Below are positions 1 to 11,223 of a stretch of 36,049 nt of DNA, piece after piece (the first letter of the stretch is position 1; every line of letters begins with the position of its first letter). The DNA lies in contig JAJZVC010000029.1 of NCBI GenBank assembly GCA_021845865.1, positions 1 to 36,049 on the forward strand. Reading direction: 5' to 3'. The translations under genes were made by a program, and so were the position numbers. This DNA is from Pseudomonadota bacterium. Lineage in GTDB: Bacteria > Pseudomonadota > Gammaproteobacteria > Burkholderiales > UBA9220. Below the pieces are notes generated by a model. It had not been told where the DNA came from and ran no database searches. It saw only the letters and a list, made by a program, of their open reading frames with translations.

Positions 1-669
1 GAGGGGCATCACCAACAGGTGTTCCAGGGTGCCGTGCTCCCGCTCGCGAATGAATGCCGCCCCCACCAGGATGGTGGTGAGCATGGTGACGTTCTCGATG
101 GTCTCCATCACGCCGCCGAACCACACCCCGGTGAGGTTGGGGTTGAACCGCGCCCGCAGGGCAAGCCGAATGGGCGGCGCCGGGCTGTCACGCTTGCCGG
201 TGAGGAATTCGTTGATCTCGCCGCTGGCGATGCTGGTGATGTACCCCGAGCCGATGAAGGCTTCGCTCATGATGGTGGCATCCACGTTGACCTGGATTTC
301 GGGGTGGCGTCCCGCCACCAGGTCCCGCTGGAAGTTGGGCGGAATCACGATGGCGAAGGAATAGCGCCCCTGGTCCATGCCCGGATCGATATCCGCCAGG
401 GACACCATTTCCGGCTTCTTGAAGTACGGCGGGTACAGGGCGTCGACGATGCGCCGCGACAAGGGGGAGTGGTCCTCGTCCACCACCGCTACGGGCGCGT
501 TGCGCATCTCCTGGGACACCCCCGTGGCCGCGGAATAAATGGCGCCGCTGAAGGCCCATGCGATCAGCGCCAGCATGACCTTGTCCGCCGCCAGGCTCCG
601 CAGCTCCTTCACCCCCAGGTGATAGATGTTGGACAAAGCACGCAAAATACCGCCGTCTCGCTGGTTCAT
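1..669 (-). CDS. yhhJ: ABC-2 type transporter permease, YhhJ-like (partial, C-terminus outside window)
   Basis: Inner-membrane permease of an export ABC transporter. Only the first 223 residues are inside the window. The ATG at 669 follows the rbbA-like stop by 2 bp, with GGAGAAA as ribosome binding site. The visible protein begins MNQRDGGILRALSNIYHLG and has one N-terminal membrane segment (about residues 27-47). A long periplasmic domain follows, with the family-typical VVDEDHSPLSRRIVDAL region. The fragment ends at FIREREHGTLEHLLVMPL, a hallmark of YhhJ/YbhR/YbhS permeases just before the membrane bundle. It is the third gene of an adaptor-ATPase-permease operon matching E. coli yhiI-rbbA-yhhJ in order. 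The exported substrate cannot be told from sequence. Confidence 0.88.
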   Translation of the reverse strand, partial: MNQRDGGILRALSNIYHLGVKELRSLAADKVMLALIAWAFSGAIYSAATGVSQEMRNAPVAVVDEDHSPLSRRIVDALYPPYFKKPEMVSLADIDPGMDQGRYSFAIVIPPNFQRDLVAGRHPEIQVNVDATIMSEAFIGSGYITSIASGEINEFLTGKRDSPAPPIRLALRARFNPNLTGVWFGGVMETIENVTMLTTILVGAAFIREREHGTLEHLLVMPL

Positions 670-671
670 GG

Positions 672-3416
672 CTATTTCTCCTGCTTGCGCAGCAACAGGA
701 AACAGAGGAGGGTCAGCGCGGGGATGAACATCGCCAGAACCCATAGCTGCCGGGCCAGGTCGGCGAACCCCAGTGCCTTGGTAAAGGCCCCGCGGCTGAT
801 GACGAGAAAGTAGGAGGCCGGGAAGAACTGCCCCACCCAGTAGGCGAATCCTTCCAGCGACCCCACCGGGGTCGTCAGGCCGGAAAACTGCACCGTGGGC
901 AGCATGGTGAGGATGGCCGTGCCGAACAGGGCGGCGATCTGGGTCCGGGTGAAGGTGGACACCAGCAATCCCAGGCCGGTGGTGGCCGTCACGTACAGCA
1001 ACGCCCCCAGGGTCAGGGCAAGAAAGCTGCCCTTGAGGGGCACGCCGAAAATAAATACCGCCTGCAGCACCAAACCGAAAAAACTGGCCATGGACAGGAC
1101 CACATAGGGCAACTGCTTGCCGAGGAGGAACTCCAGGCGGGACAAGGGCGTGACGTAGAGATTGGTGATGGACCCCAGTTCCTTTTCCCGCACCACGCCC
1201 AGGGCCATCAATATGGAGGGGATGAACACCAGCAACAGGGGAATCACCGCCGGCACCATGGCATAGATGCTCTTGTAGTCCTGGTTGTAGCGGTAGCGCA
1301 CGACGATATCCGCGGGCAACGCGGCGGGAAGGGTGCCGGTGGAAGCCAGGGCCAGCTCCTCCAGGTATTTCTGGTGCATGCCCTTCACATAGCCCCGGGC
1401 GGTCTCGCCCCGGTAGGGCATGGACCCGTCGACCCAGGCCCCGATCTCGGGGATGCGGCCGGCCCGCAGGTCCTTGCCGAAACCGGGCGGAATCTCCAGG
1501 GCCAGGGCCAGCTCTCCCGAGCGCATGCGGCGGTCGATATCCGCTTCGTCCTTCAGGGGCGGGCGTTGGATGAAGTAGCGGGAACCGGCGATGTTTTGCA
1601 CGTAGGCCCGGCTTTCCGGCGAGCGGTCATGGTCGAGGACGCCGAAGCGCAATCCCTCCACGTCCATGGTAATGCCGTAGCCGAGGACGAACATCAGCAC
1701 CACCGACCCCAGGAGGGCGAATACCAGGCGGATGGGGTCCCGGCGGAGCTCCAGGGATTCCCGGTAGGCCACGCCCAGGAGGCGGCGCAGGCTGAAACCA
1801 TCCGGCGCCTGCCGCGTGGCGGCGGCCTGCGGCGGCGCAGCCGTTTTGCTGGAAGCGGCGACGGGGAAGACCGAAGATTCCGCCTTGCTCTCGGCCTCCT
1901 CCAGATAAGCGATAAAGGCCTCCTCCAGGGTTTCCGCCCCCCTCGCCCGGCGCAGCTCGTCCGGCGCGCCGCTGGCCAGTACCCGGCCGGCGTGCATCAG
2001 GGAAACGCGGTCGCAGCGCTCGGCCTCGTTCATGAAATGGGTGGAGATGAAAATGGTCACGCCCTGCCGGCGGGACAGTTCCAGCAGCAATTCCCAGAAT
2101 TCGTCCCGGGCCACCGGGTCCACGCCGGATGTGGGCTCGTCGAGAATCAGCATCTTCGGCTCGTGCACCACCGCCACCGCCAAGGACAAACGCTGGCGGA
2201 TGCCGAGAGGCAGCGTCGCCGCCCGTTCCCCCAGGTAGGGCACCAAGCCGAAGCGCTTCGCCAATTCTTCGCTGCGGGCGGCGATGCGGTCGGGCTCCAG
2301 GTGGAACAGGCGGCCGTGCAAGTCCAGGTTCTGGGCCACCGTCAGCTCGCCGTAGAGGGAAAAGGACTGGGACATATAGCCCACCTCCTTGCGGGTTTCC
2401 AGGTCCTTCGCGTCCACGGCATGGCCGAACAGCCGCGCCGTCCCCTCGCTGGGGGGCAGCAGGCCGGTGAGCATTTTCATGGTGGTGGTCTTGCCGCAGC
2501 CGTTGGAACCGAGGAAGCCGAAGATTTCGCCCCCCTCGATGCGAAGGCTGACCCGGTCCACGGCGGTGAAATCCCCGAAGCGCTGGGTCAGCCCGTCCGC
2601 TTCGATGGCATAGCCGTCTCCCCGTGGCTGGCGCGGCGGGATGGCGAGAACGCGATGGCCGCGGCGCTTGTCCTCCGGCAAAAGGGCGATGAAGGCCTCC
2701 TCCAGGGTATCCCGCCCGGTCCGCCGCTGCAGGTCACGGGCCGTGCCGGCGCCCAGCACCCGCCCGCTGTCCATGGCCACCAGCCAGTCGAAGCGGGACG
2801 CCTCCTCCATGTAGGCCGTCGCCACGATGACGCTCATGCCCCGGCGGCGATGGCGGATGCGCTCGATCAGCTCCCAGAACTGCCGCCGCGACAAAGGATC
2901 CACGCCGGTGGTGGGCTCGTCCAGAATAAGAAAATCCGGGTCGTGGATCAGGGCGCAGCACAGGCCCAGCTTCTGCTTCATGCCCCCGGACAGCTTGGCC
3001 GCGGGACGGCCGGCGAAGGGCGCGAGCCCGGTGCTCTCCAGCAGCTCGGCGATATGGGCCTGGCGCTCGGCCCTGGCTTGACCGAAGAGACGGCCGAAGT
3101 AATCCACATTCTCGTGGACCGACAGGCTGGCGTAGAGGTTCTTGCCCAGCCCCTGGGGCATGTAGGCGATGCGGGGCTGGACCGAGGCGCGGAAACGGGC
3201 ATCGGCCATGTCGCCGCCCAGCACCTCCACCCGCCCCTGCTGGATTTCCTTCACCCCTGCCAGGAGGGCCAGGAGCGTGGACTTGCCAACCCCGTCGGGG
3301 CCGACGAGCCCCACCATGGAGCCGGCTGGGATTTCGAGGCTGACGCCGTCCAGGGCGCTGGCGGCGCCGTAGCGCTGGTTGACGGAACGAAGCCGGGCGA
3401 CCGGTTCAACGGTCAT
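672..3416 (-). CDS. rbbA: RbbA-like fused ABC transporter (ATPase-ATPase-permease)
   Basis: A 914-residue fusion, close to E. coli RbbA (about 911). The first nucleotide-binding domain has Walker [10 protein letters not shown] (39-47), signature LSGGMKQ (142-148) and Walker B FLILDEP (162-168). The second has Walker [10 protein letters not shown] (303-311), the degenerate signature LPLGIRQR also seen in RbbA, and [13 protein letters not shown]. After an Ala/Pro-rich linker, an ABC-2 permease domain starts near residue 545 with a first membrane segment, a periplasmic loop and about five C-terminal membrane segments. E. coli RbbA was described as a ribosome-bound ATPase; the permease half and operon suggest a transporter, so its role is uncertain. 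Its ATG overlaps the 3' end of the adaptor gene by 11 bp, implying translational coupling. Confidence 0.93.
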   Translation of the reverse strand: MTVEPVARLRSVNQRYGAASALDGVSLEIPAGSMVGLVGPDGVGKSTLLALLAGVKEIQQGRVEVLGGDMADARFRASVQPRIAYMPQGLGKNLYASLSVHENVDYFGRLFGQARAERQAHIAELLESTGLAPFAGRPAAKLSGGMKQKLGLCCALIHDPDFLILDEPTTGVDPLSRRQFWELIERIRHRRRGMSVIVATAYMEEASRFDWLVAMDSGRVLGAGTARDLQRRTGRDTLEEAFIALLPEDKRRGHRVLAIPPRQPRGDGYAIEADGLTQRFGDFTAVDRVSLRIEGGEIFGFLGSNGCGKTTTMKMLTGLLPPSEGTARLFGHAVDAKDLETRKEVGYMSQSFSLYGELTVAQNLDLHGRLFHLEPDRIAARSEELAKRFGLVPYLGERAATLPLGIRQRLSLAVAVVHEPKMLILDEPTSGVDPVARDEFWELLLELSRRQGVTIFISTHFMNEAERCDRVSLMHAGRVLASGAPDELRRARGAETLEEAFIAYLEEAESKAESSVFPVAASSKTAAPPQAAATRQAPDGFSLRRLLGVAYRESLELRRDPIRLVFALLGSVVLMFVLGYGITMDVEGLRFGVLDHDRSPESRAYVQNIAGSRYFIQRPPLKDEADIDRRMRSGELALALEIPPGFGKDLRAGRIPEIGAWVDGSMPYRGETARGYVKGMHQKYLEELALASTGTLPAALPADIVVRYRYNQDYKSIYAMVPAVIPLLLVFIPSILMALGVVREKELGSITNLYVTPLSRLEFLLGKQLPYVVLSMASFFGLVLQAVFIFGVPLKGSFLALTLGALLYVTATTGLGLLVSTFTRTQIAALFGTAILTMLPTVQFSGLTTPVGSLEGFAYWVGQFFPASYFLVISRGAFTKALGFADLARQLWVLAMFIPALTLLCFLLLRKQEK

Positions 3417-4404
3417 GGGGGAGCTTCACCCGCAGGCTTTCCGGCCAAGGAACCTGGTCGTCCAACCTCACGTAGGCGACGCCGGGCAGGCCGGTCTTAA
3501 CCTTGTCCAGATACTTGCGCAGCAGCTCCGGATCGATCTTCACCTTCACCCGGAACATCAGCTTCTCCCGCTCGGCGCGGGTTTCCACTTCCTTGGGGGT
3601 GAATTGGGAGCGGGGCGCGACGAAGGAAACCTTGGCCGGAATCACGTACTGGGGGGCGGCATCGAGGACGATGCGGGCATCGGAGCCGACCGCGACCCGT
3701 CCCGCCTCGGCCGTGGGCAGGTAGATGGTCATGTAGACATCGGTCAGGTCCAACACCGTCAGCACCTTGCCGCCAGCGCCCACCACCTCTCCCGGTTCCG
3801 CCAGACGGTAGAGAACGCGCCCGCCGATGGGCGCCTTGAGGTCGCTGTCGTCGAGACTGGCCTTGATCTGCTCGGCCCGCGCGTCGGCCGCCTGGACCGC
3901 TGCTTCCGCCTCGCTCACCGCCTGGCGCGCCGCCTGTTCCGAGGCGGCGGCAGCCTGCTCGCTGGCGCGGTCCTGATCCAGCTTCTCCTTGGAAATGAAC
4001 CCCCGGCCCACCAGGGAGCGGGAACGGGCAACGGTTTTTTGCGCCAGCGCGTGCTCGCTGCGGTAGCGCTCCACATTGGTCCTGGCTTGGCGCGCGGCTT
4101 CCCGAGCCTGGTCGGCCTGGGCTAGAGCCGCCCGCAATTGGGCCCGCAGTTCCTGGGTATCGAGGCGCACCAGCACCTGGCCCTTTTCCACTCTATCCCC
4201 CTCGCGGGGAATGATCTCCAGCAGACGGGCGGGCAGCTTGGAGGTGATATCCACTTCCGTCGCCTCGATGCGGCCATTGCCCGAGGCAAAGCCGGAAGGC
4301 AGCGAGGGTTGGAGAAAATGCCGCAGCAGGGCCATGCCACCGCCGGCGGCAACGATGGCCGCCAATGCGACGGCTAACCATTTCCTATTGAAACCGACAG
4401 CCAC
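3406..4404 (-). CDS. yhiI: HlyD-family periplasmic adaptor (membrane fusion protein), YhiI-like
   Basis: A 332-residue membrane fusion protein that would link the RbbA/YhhJ inner-membrane complex to an outer-membrane channel. It starts at GTG 4404 behind a good AAGGAG site. One N-terminal membrane anchor (about residues 9-27) is followed by the first lipoyl half ([20 protein letters not shown], then [14 protein letters not shown]). Next comes a long Ala/Glu/Gln-rich coiled-coil hairpin (about 85-190), the second lipoyl half ([21 protein letters not shown]) and a beta-barrel. It is the first gene of the export operon. The 69-bp gap to the nuo operon contains a CATAAT hexamer but no convincing -35, so whether the operon has its own promoter is unclear. 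Confidence 0.92.
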   Translation of the reverse strand: MAVGFNRKWLAVALAAIVAAGGGMALLRHFLQPSLPSGFASGNGRIEATEVDITSKLPARLLEIIPREGDRVEKGQVLVRLDTQELRAQLRAALAQADQAREAARQARTNVERYRSEHALAQKTVARSRSLVGRGFISKEKLDQDRASEQAAAASEQAARQAVSEAEAAVQAADARAEQIKASLDDSDLKAPIGGRVLYRLAEPGEVVGAGGKVLTVLDLTDVYMTIYLPTAEAGRVAVGSDARIVLDAAPQYVIPAKVSFVAPRSQFTPKEVETRAEREKLMFRVKVKIDPELLRKYLDKVKTGLPGVAYVRLDDQVPWPESLRVKLPHDR

Positions 4405-4473
4405 TGTTCACTCCTTGAGCGCGCCAGCCATCATTATGGCGCCTCGAAAGCGAAAGGGGTATGGGGAAATCGG

Positions 4474-4791
4474 TCAGTCGGCGGCGTGGGGCGCGGCCCG
4501 GTGCCGCAGGAGGTAGCGCAGGACGAAACCGGGGAAGGCGAACACCAGGAACAGGCAGGCGGTGACGGCGTAGAATTCCCACCCCTGGGGATGGGGAATG
4601 TCGGTGCGCTTTTCCACCAGCCAGGCCAGGACGCCGGCGGCGAAATACAGCAGCACCAGTTCCAGCAGGCACCAGCCCGGGCTCTTGCGACCGCTCTTGG
4701 GGCGGATGAAGAATAAAACGCGCCCGCTCATGAAGGGCAGGTTGGCCGCCGCCAGGGCGATCAGCAGAAGAATCAGGACGTCGATGTTCAT
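4474..4791 (-). CDS. DUF2818 family small membrane protein, last gene of the nuo operon
   Basis: A 105-residue membrane protein ([20 protein letters not shown]...) with about three hydrophobic segments (residues 4-22, 42-58, 75-95) and a basic C-terminal tail. I recognise it as the DUF2818 family, known as a short gene directly after nuoN in betaproteobacteria; its function is unknown. The ATG at 4791-4789 overlaps the nuoN TGA at 4790-4788 (ATGA), which fixes this start over an in-frame codon 27 bases upstream. The coupling to nuoN suggests a role tied to complex I assembly or stability, but nothing in the sequence proves it. Confidence 0.85.
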   Translation of the reverse strand: MNIDVLILLLIALAAANLPFMSGRVLFFIRPKSGRKSPGWCLLELVLLYFAAGVLAWLVEKRTDIPHPQGWEFYAVTACLFLVFAFPGFVLRYLLRHRAAPHAAD

Positions 4792-6230
4792 AGCGAGTGT
4801 TGTATGGCGTAAGTGCACAGGGCCATCAGCGGCTGGGGCAGGATGCCGAGCAGCAGCACGCCCAAGCCGTTGGCGGACAGCAGCAGCTGCATGTCGGCCT
4901 GGGGCTCGATGGGGCTGTTATCCAGGGGCTCGTCGAAATACATCAGCTTGACCACGCGCAGGTAATAGAAGGCCCCCACCACCGACAACAGCACCGCCAC
5001 CACCACCAGGCCGAAGAAGCCTGCCTGGAGCGCCGCCTGGAGCACCGCCAGCTTGGCGTAGAAACCCACGGTGGGCGGCACGCCGGCCAGGGAAAACATC
5101 AGCAGGAGCATGAGGAAGGCATGCCAGGGGCTGCGCTGGTTGAGACCCTTGAAGTCGTTCAAATGTTCCGCCTCGAAACCGCGGCGGGACAGCAGCAGGA
5201 TCATGCCGAAGGCGCCCAGGCTCATCAGTACGTAGGTCACCACGTAGAACATGGCGGCGCCGTAGCCGTTCAAGGCGCCGCTGAGGATGCCCAGCAGCAT
5301 GAAGCCCATGTGGGAGATGGTGGAATAGGCCAGCATGCGCTTGATGTTGGTCTGGGCGATGGCCGCCAGGTTGCCCACCAGCATGGACACCACCGACAGC
5401 ACCACCAGCATTCCCTGCCAGTCGGCCACCGACCCCTGCAGGCCTTCGATCAGCAAGCGCATGGTGAAGGCGAAGGCGGCGAGCTTGGGGGCGGTGCCGA
5501 GGAACAGGGTCACCGCCGTGGGGGAGCCGTGGTACACATCCGGCACCCACATGTGGAACGGCGCGGCGCCAAGCTTGAAGGCCAGGCCGGCGACGACGAA
5601 CACCACGCCCATGGCCAGCAGGGCTTTGCTCTCCACCCCCTGCATGATAGCCAGGGCCACTTCGTTGTTGTACAGGCTGCCGGTGGCGCCGTAGATCAGG
5701 GACATGCCGTAGAGCAGCAGGCCGGAGGCCAGGGCGCCGAGGATGAAATACTTCATCGCCGCCTCGGTGGCCTGGGGCGAATCCCGCTTCATCGCCACCA
5801 TGGCGTAGAGAGACAGGGAGAGCAGTTCCAGGCCCAGGTACAGCACCAGGAAGTGGTTGGCGGAGATCATCACCATCATGCCCAGCATGGCGAACAGGGC
5901 GAGGACGAAGAACTCGCCCCGGTACAGGCCGCGCAGGCCGATGTAGGCCCGGGCGTAGACCAGGGTCACCGATACCGCGACGTAGGTCATGAGCTTCAGG
6001 GTATCGGAAATGGCGTCCGCCACGAACATATGGCTGAAGGAAAACTCCACCTGGCGATGGAAGCTGCCCAGGGTCAGCCAGGCGGCGAAGAGCAGGGTCA
6101 TCTGGGTGAGGGCGTAGGCGATGAAGCGGTTTTCCTTCACCCACAGGTCCACCAGCAGAATGACGCAGGCCATGACCAGGACGAAAATCTCCGGCAGGGC
6201 GACCATCAGGTTGGGCATTGGAACGATCAT
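4788..6230 (-). CDS. nuoN: NADH-quinone oxidoreductase subunit N
   Basis: Membrane subunit of complex I, one of three antiporter-like proton-pumping subunits (NuoL, M, N). The 480-residue protein is hydrophobic throughout, with about 14 membrane helices. Diagnostic stretches are [22 protein letters not shown] (helix-4/5 region with the pumping Glu), [21 protein letters not shown] and [20 protein letters not shown] (Lys of the discontinuous helix). Length fits the family (about 480-490). The ATG at 6230 lies 10 bp after the nuoM stop; a second possible start four codons in (MPNLMVAL) cannot be excluded. It overlaps the following DUF2818 gene by 4 bp. Confidence 0.97.
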   Translation of the reverse strand: MIVPMPNLMVALPEIFVLVMACVILLVDLWVKENRFIAYALTQMTLLFAAWLTLGSFHRQVEFSFSHMFVADAISDTLKLMTYVAVSVTLVYARAYIGLRGLYRGEFFVLALFAMLGMMVMISANHFLVLYLGLELLSLSLYAMVAMKRDSPQATEAAMKYFILGALASGLLLYGMSLIYGATGSLYNNEVALAIMQGVESKALLAMGVVFVVAGLAFKLGAAPFHMWVPDVYHGSPTAVTLFLGTAPKLAAFAFTMRLLIEGLQGSVADWQGMLVVLSVVSMLVGNLAAIAQTNIKRMLAYSTISHMGFMLLGILSGALNGYGAAMFYVVTYVLMSLGAFGMILLLSRRGFEAEHLNDFKGLNQRSPWHAFLMLLLMFSLAGVPPTVGFYAKLAVLQAALQAGFFGLVVVAVLLSVVGAFYYLRVVKLMYFDEPLDNSPIEPQADMQLLLSANGLGVLLLGILPQPLMALCTYAIQHSL

Positions 6231-6240
6231 TTTCCGGACC

Positions 6241-7725
6241 TTAGTAGAGTTTGCTCTGCGCCACGTGGTGCAGCAGGTTGTTCACGGAGGCGTGCATCAC
6301 TTCGGTGAAGGGCAGCGGATAGAGGCCCATGGCCAGCACCGCCACGGCCAGCACCGCCAGCACCAGGAATTCCCGGACGGAGACATCCTCCAGCTTTTCC
6401 ACTTCTTCGTTGGCCACGGCGCCGAACACCACCCGCTTGAACATCCACAGGGTGTAGGCGGCGCCGAAAATCAGGGTGCTGGCGGCGAGGAAGGCGTACC
6501 AGAAGTTGACCTTGATGGTGCCCATGATCACCATGAACTCGCCGACGAAGCCGCTGGTGGCGGGCAGGCCGGAGTTGGCCATGGCGAAGAGCATGAAGAA
6601 GGCGGCGAACTTGGGCATGCGATTCACCACGCCGCCGTAGTCGGCGATCTGGCGCGAGTGCATGCGGTCGTACAGGACGCCGACGCAGAGGAACAGGGCG
6701 CCGGAGATGAAGCCGTGGGAAATCATCTGCACCAGGGCGCCTTCCATGCCGAAGGCGTTGAAGAGGAAGATGCCCAGGGTGACGAAGCCCATGTGGGAAA
6801 TGGAGGAGTAGGCGATCAGCTTCTTCATGTCCGCCTGGACCAAGGCCACCAGGCCGATATAGACCACGGCGATGAGGGACAGGGCGATCATGAAGCCCGC
6901 CAGGTGATGGCTGGCATCCGGCGTGATGGGCAGGGAGAAGCGCAGGAAACCGTAGGCGCCGATTTTCAGCATGATGGCCGCCAGCACCACGGAGCCGCCG
7001 GTGGGCGCCTCCACGTGGGCGTCCGGCAGCCAGGTGTGCACCGGCCACATGGGCACCTTGACGGCGAAGGCGGTGAAGAAGGCGAGGAAAATCAGCACCT
7101 GCTCGGTCATGGTCAGGGGCAGGCCGTAGTAGTCCTGGATGGAGAAGCTGCCGCCGGACTTGTTGTAGAGGTAGATGAAGGCCACCAGCATCAGCAGGGA
7201 GCCGAGCAGGGTGTAGAGGAAGAACTTGATCGAGGCGTAGACCCGGTTGGGGCCGCCCCAGACGCCGATGATGAGGAACATCGGGATCAGCATCGCCTCC
7301 CAGAAGACGTAGAACAGCACCCCGTCCAGGGCGGCGAAGACGCCGTTCATCAGGCCCGACATGAAGAGGAAGGCCGCCATGTACTGGGCCACCTTCTTCT
7401 CGATCACCTTCCAGCCGGCGATCACCACCAGCACGGTGGTGAAGCTGTTGAGCAGGAGGAAGAGCATGGAAATGCCGTCCACCCCGACGTAATAGTGGAC
7501 GTTGAACATCTCGATCCACGGCTTGCGCTCCACGAACTGCATGCCGGCGTTCATCGGGTCGAAGGCGGTGTAGAGGGGGAGCGCCACCACCAAGCCGGCC
7601 ACCGCGCCGATCAGCGCCACGAGGCGCGCATAGGGCGCGTTGCGGTCGCCGCCGGTGGCCAGGACCAAGACGCCCGCCACGATCGGCAGCCAGATTACCA
7701 GGCTAAGCAAGGGTGTTCCTTCCAT
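6241..7725 (-). CDS. nuoM: NADH-quinone oxidoreductase subunit M
   Basis: Proton-pumping antiporter-like membrane subunit of complex I, 494 residues, about 14 helices. Key stretches are [23 protein letters not shown] (conserved Glu of helix 5), [37 protein letters not shown] (pumping Lys) and [22 protein letters not shown]. Length is typical. It starts at ATG 7725, 31 bp after nuoL, behind AGGAA. That gap is the largest in the distal part of the operon but holds no promoter or terminator I can recognise. Confidence 0.97.
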   Translation of the reverse strand: MEGTPLLSLVIWLPIVAGVLVLATGGDRNAPYARLVALIGAVAGLVVALPLYTAFDPMNAGMQFVERKPWIEMFNVHYYVGVDGISMLFLLLNSFTTVLVVIAGWKVIEKKVAQYMAAFLFMSGLMNGVFAALDGVLFYVFWEAMLIPMFLIIGVWGGPNRVYASIKFFLYTLLGSLLMLVAFIYLYNKSGGSFSIQDYYGLPLTMTEQVLIFLAFFTAFAVKVPMWPVHTWLPDAHVEAPTGGSVVLAAIMLKIGAYGFLRFSLPITPDASHHLAGFMIALSLIAVVYIGLVALVQADMKKLIAYSSISHMGFVTLGIFLFNAFGMEGALVQMISHGFISGALFLCVGVLYDRMHSRQIADYGGVVNRMPKFAAFFMLFAMANSGLPATSGFVGEFMVIMGTIKVNFWYAFLAASTLIFGAAYTLWMFKRVVFGAVANEEVEKLEDVSVREFLVLAVLAVAVLAMGLYPLPFTEVMHASVNNLLHHVAQSKLY

Positions 7726-7756
7726 ATCGTTCCTGTTTTGGTGTTATGGGGTCCGT

Positions 7757-9760
7757 CTAGACGAACCACGTCATCAGCACGATCACGCCCACCAGCATGG
7801 CGAAGGCGTAGTGGTAAAGATAGCCGGACTGGAAGTGGCGCACGACCTGGGCGATGCGCCCCACCAGCCGTGCCGTGCCGTTGACCAGGACGCCGTCGAT
7901 CACCGCCACGTCGCCGCCCTTCCACAGGCCGCGGCCGAGGAAGCGGGCGCCGCCGGCGAAGAACCAGTCGTTGAAATCGTCGAAGCCATATTTGCGTTCC
8001 AGCACGGCATAGAACAGTGCGAAGCGCTCCTTGAGCATGGCGGGAATGTCCGGCCGCTTCATGTAGAAGAACCAGGACACCGCCACGCCGCCCAGGGCGA
8101 GCCAGAACGGCAGGGTGGTCAAGGCATGGAGGGCCATGGCGGCCGCGCCGTGGAATTCGTGGGCCAGCTCCTCCATCGCGCCGTGGCGCTCGGCGACGTA
8201 GATGGCGCCGCCGAAGTAGTCGCCGAACAGCATCGGGCCGATGGCCAGGTAGCCGATCACCAGGGAAGGAATCGCCAGCATCACCAGGGGCAGGGTCACC
8301 ACCCAGGGGGACTCGTGGGGCTTGCCGTGATGGCCGTGGCCGTGCTCGTCGTCCTCCTTGCCGCCTTCGTGGTCGTGGCTGTCCACCGGATGGCCGAAGC
8401 GCTCCTCGCCGTGGAACACCAGGAAGTACATGCGGAAGGAGTAGAAGGCCGTGACGAACACCCCCGCCACCACCGCGAAGTAGGCGAAGCCCGAGCCCGG
8501 CAGGTGGGACAGGCCCACCGCCTCGATGATGCTGTCCTTGGAGTAGAAGCCGGACAGGAATGGCGTCCCGATCAAGGCCAGGGAACCGACCAGGGAGGTG
8601 ATCCAGGTGATGGGCATGTACTTGCGCAGGCCGCCCATGTTGCGGATGTCCTGGTCGTGGTGCATGCCGATGATGACGGAACCGGCGGCCAGGAACAGCA
8701 GCGCCTTGAAGAAGGCGTGGGTCATGAGGTGGAAAATCGCCACCGAGTAGGCGGAGGCCCCCAGGGCCACGGTCATGTAGCCCAACTGGGAAAGCGTGGA
8801 ATAGGCCACCACCCGCTTGATGTCGTTCTGGATCATGCCGAGGAAGCCCATGAACAGGGCCGTGATGGCGCCGATGACCATGACGAAGGACAGGGCCGTG
8901 TCGGACAGCTCGTACAGGGGCGACATCCGCGCCACCATGAAAATGCCGGCGGTCACCATGGTGGCGGCGTGGATCAGGGCGGAAATCGGCGTCGGGCCCT
9001 CCATGGAATCCGGCAGCCAGACATGGAGCGGGAACTGGGCCGACTTGCCCATGGCGCCCACGAACAGCAGGATGCAGATCACCGTCATCAGGGACCAGGG
9101 GCTGCCGCCGATCAGCTCGATGGCGTGGCCGGCCAGCATGGGGGCCTGGGCGAACACCGCGGCGTAGTCCAGGGTGCCAAAGTAGGCCAATACCAGGCCG
9201 ATGCCCAGCAGGAAGCCGAAGTCGCCCACCCGGTTGACCAGGAAGGCCTTCAGGTTGGCGTAGATGGCCGTGGGGCGGGTGTACCAGAAGCCGATCAGGA
9301 GGTAGGACACCAGGCCCACCGCCTCCCAGCCGAAGAACAGCTGGACGAAGTTGTTGGACATCACCAGCATCAGCATGGAGAAGGTGAACAGGCTGATGTA
9401 GCTGAAGAAGCGGCTGTAGCCCGGGTCGTCCTGCATGTAGCCGATGGTGTAGACGTGCACCATGAGGGAGACGAATGTCACCACCATCATCATGGTCGCC
9501 GACAGGCGGTCGATGAGGAAGCCGACCTCGAAGCGGGTTTCGCCGCTGGTGAGCCAGGTGTAGACGGCGCCGTTGAAGCCGTTGCCGTCCAGGACGTCGC
9601 GGAACACCATCAGGGAGGCGAAGAAGGAGACCGCCACGCCGAGGATGGTCACCCAGTGGGAAGCCCGGCGGCCGATCAGCCAGCCGAACAAACCGGCGAT
9701 GGCGCTGCCCGCCAAGGGCGCGAGGGGAATCAAGAGGTAGAGTTTCTGCATGCTGGTCAT
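7757..9760 (-). CDS. nuoL: NADH-quinone oxidoreductase subunit L
   Basis: Largest antiporter-like complex I membrane subunit, 667 residues. It carries the C-terminal lateral helix that runs along NuoM and NuoN. Conserved blocks include NNFVQLFFGWEAVGLVSYLLIGFWYTRP (helix 5 Glu), SAQFPLHVWLPDSMEGPTPISALIHAATMVTAG (pumping Lys/His), QNDIKRVVAYSTLSQLGYM and FLSGFYSKDSI. A strongly His/Asp-rich loop (roughly residues 455-485, DSHDHEGGKEDDEHGHGHHG) interrupts the C-terminal half; similar loops occur in other proteobacterial NuoL proteins. It is longer than E. coli NuoL (613), which this loop partly explains. The start at 9760 follows nuoK by 7 bp. Confidence 0.97.
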   Translation of the reverse strand: MTSMQKLYLLIPLAPLAGSAIAGLFGWLIGRRASHWVTILGVAVSFFASLMVFRDVLDGNGFNGAVYTWLTSGETRFEVGFLIDRLSATMMMVVTFVSLMVHVYTIGYMQDDPGYSRFFSYISLFTFSMLMLVMSNNFVQLFFGWEAVGLVSYLLIGFWYTRPTAIYANLKAFLVNRVGDFGFLLGIGLVLAYFGTLDYAAVFAQAPMLAGHAIELIGGSPWSLMTVICILLFVGAMGKSAQFPLHVWLPDSMEGPTPISALIHAATMVTAGIFMVARMSPLYELSDTALSFVMVIGAITALFMGFLGMIQNDIKRVVAYSTLSQLGYMTVALGASAYSVAIFHLMTHAFFKALLFLAAGSVIIGMHHDQDIRNMGGLRKYMPITWITSLVGSLALIGTPFLSGFYSKDSIIEAVGLSHLPGSGFAYFAVVAGVFVTAFYSFRMYFLVFHGEERFGHPVDSHDHEGGKEDDEHGHGHHGKPHESPWVVTLPLVMLAIPSLVIGYLAIGPMLFGDYFGGAIYVAERHGAMEELAHEFHGAAAMALHALTTLPFWLALGGVAVSWFFYMKRPDIPAMLKERFALFYAVLERKYGFDDFNDWFFAGGARFLGRGLWKGGDVAVIDGVLVNGTARLVGRIAQVVRHFQSGYLYHYAFAMLVGVIVLMTWFV

Positions 9761-9767
9761 GGCCCCG

Positions 9768-10073
9768 TCATCCTTTCAGGCTGTCGAGGTCTTCCACGTT
9801 CACCGTGGACAGGTTGCGGAACAGGGCCATCAGGATGGCCAGGCCGATGGCGGCTTCGGCCGCCGCCACGGTGAGGATGAAGAACACGAACACCTGCCCG
9901 GCCGCATCGCCCATGTAGTGGGAGAAGGCGATGAAGTTCATGTTCACCGCCAGCAGCATCAATTCGATGGCCATCAGCAGCACGATGATGTTGCGCCGGT
10001 TGAGGAAAATGCCCACCACGGCGATGGCGAACAGCAGCGCGCCGAGGGTGAGGTAATGGGACAGGGTCAGCAT
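9768..10073 (-). CDS. nuoK: NADH-quinone oxidoreductase subunit K
   Basis: Small membrane subunit of complex I at the base of the membrane arm, 101 residues, three helices (about 4-23, 28-50, 60-85). The pattern [44 protein letters not shown] and [25 protein letters not shown] is diagnostic. It includes the two buried Glu residues (IELML and AAEAAIG) that belong to the proton path. The start follows nuoJ by 7 bp. Confidence 0.97.
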   Translation of the reverse strand: MLTLSHYLTLGALLFAIAVVGIFLNRRNIIVLLMAIELMLLAVNMNFIAFSHYMGDAAGQVFVFFILTVAAAEAAIGLAILMALFRNLSTVNVEDLDSLKG

Positions 10074-10080
10074 GGCTCGG

Positions 10081-10701
10081 TCATCCCTCCGTTTTTTCCG
10101 CTGCCGCCCGGGCGGGTTTTTCCGCCGGCATGGACACCAGGCGCAGGCGGTCTTCGCGCCGCACTTTCACCTGGTCAGCGGGGTCGATGTACTTGGTATC
10201 CTTGCGGCGGCGCAGGGTCAGGGCGATGGCGGCGATGATCGCCACCAGCAGCAGGACGGCGGCGAGCTCGAAGGGGTAGACGTAGTCGGTGTACAGCAGG
10301 CGCCCCAATTCCTTGGTGTTGCTGTAGTGCACGTCGAAATTCCGCGGCGCGACGTTGTCGGTGCGGGTGCGCAGAACCAGCACCATCTCGGCCGCCATGA
10401 TGCCGCCGGCCACCAGGGCGGCGGGCAGATGGCGCCAGAAGCCCTGGCGCATCTTCTCGACGTTGAAATCCAGGGTCATCACCACGAACAGGAACAGCAC
10501 CGTCACCGCCCCCACGTACACCAGCACCAAAGTGATGGCGAGAAACTCCGCCTCCAGCAGCAGCCAGATGGCGGCGGCGGTGAAGAAGGCCAGCACCAGG
10601 GACAGGGCCGCGTGGATCGGGCTCTTGGCCGTCACCACCCGCGCTGCCGACAGCAGCAGGATCGCCGCGAAGATGTAGAAAATCACCGTTTCGAAATTCA
10701 T
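10081..10701 (-). CDS. nuoJ: NADH-quinone oxidoreductase subunit J
   Basis: Complex I membrane subunit next to the quinone cavity, 206 residues, five helices. The conserved third helix is visible as [27 protein letters not shown], where the pi-bulge and coupling movements occur in solved structures. The C-terminal 45 residues are charged ([25 protein letters not shown]) and form a cytoplasmic tail of the kind seen in betaproteobacterial homologues. It starts with ATG at 10701, 20 bp after nuoI. Confidence 0.96.
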   Translation of the reverse strand: MNFETVIFYIFAAILLLSAARVVTAKSPIHAALSLVLAFFTAAAIWLLLEAEFLAITLVLVYVGAVTVLFLFVVMTLDFNVEKMRQGFWRHLPAALVAGGIMAAEMVLVLRTRTDNVAPRNFDVHYSNTKELGRLLYTDYVYPFELAAVLLLVAIIAAIALTLRRRKDTKYIDPADQVKVRREDRLRLVSMPAEKPARAAAEKTEG

Positions 10702-10721
10702 TCGTTCCGTCCGTCCCTTGC

Positions 10722-11210
10722 CTAGCGGTATTTCGCATCCGCCGCCCGGTCGGCGGCAATCTGGGCTTCCAGCCGGTCACCGGTGGCGAGCAGCATTTCC
10801 TTGGTCTGAACCAGGTCGCCGCGCACCTCGCCGTGGTAGTCGATGAAGCGGGTCTCGACGATGGCGTCCACGGGGCAGGCCTCCTCGCAGAAGCCGCAGA
10901 AGATGCACTTGTAGAGATCGATGTCGTAGCGGCTGGTACGGCGGGTGCCGTCGGCCCGCTCCTCGGATTCGATGGTGATGGCCAGGGCCGGGCACACCGC
11001 TTCGCACAGTTTGCAGGCGATGCAGCGCTCCTCGCCGTTGGGGTAGCGGCGCTGGGCATGCAGGCCGCGGAAGCGCGGCGACATGGGGGTGCGTTCCTCG
11101 GGGAACTGGACCGTGATCTTGCGGCTGAAGAAATGGCGTCCGGTGATGGACATGCCCTTCAGCAGCTCGATCAGCAGCAGGCTCTTGAACAGGCTAATGA
11201 TGCGTTCCAT
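10722..11210 (-). CDS. nuoI: NADH-quinone oxidoreductase subunit I
   Basis: Peripheral-arm subunit carrying two [4Fe-4S] clusters (N6a and N6b) that pass electrons to NuoB, 162 residues. Two complete ferredoxin motifs are present: [12 protein letters not shown] (about 62-73) and [12 protein letters not shown] (about 101-112). The N-terminal amphipathic part ([20 protein letters not shown]) docks on the membrane arm, and [28 protein letters not shown] is the standard lead-in. All eight cluster cysteines are intact. The gap to nuoH is 13 bp. Confidence 0.97.
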   Translation of the reverse strand: MERIISLFKSLLLIELLKGMSITGRHFFSRKITVQFPEERTPMSPRFRGLHAQRRYPNGEERCIACKLCEAVCPALAITIESEERADGTRRTSRYDIDLYKCIFCGFCEEACPVDAIVETRFIDYHGEVRGDLVQTKEMLLATGDRLEAQIAADRAADAKYR

Positions 11211-11223
11211 TCTCTCGCCCCCC

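Noticed and set aside
1374-3500. A 708-residue plus-strand open frame.
   Set aside because: Antisense shadow of the rbbA-like gene, whose two Walker motifs and permease domain are clear.
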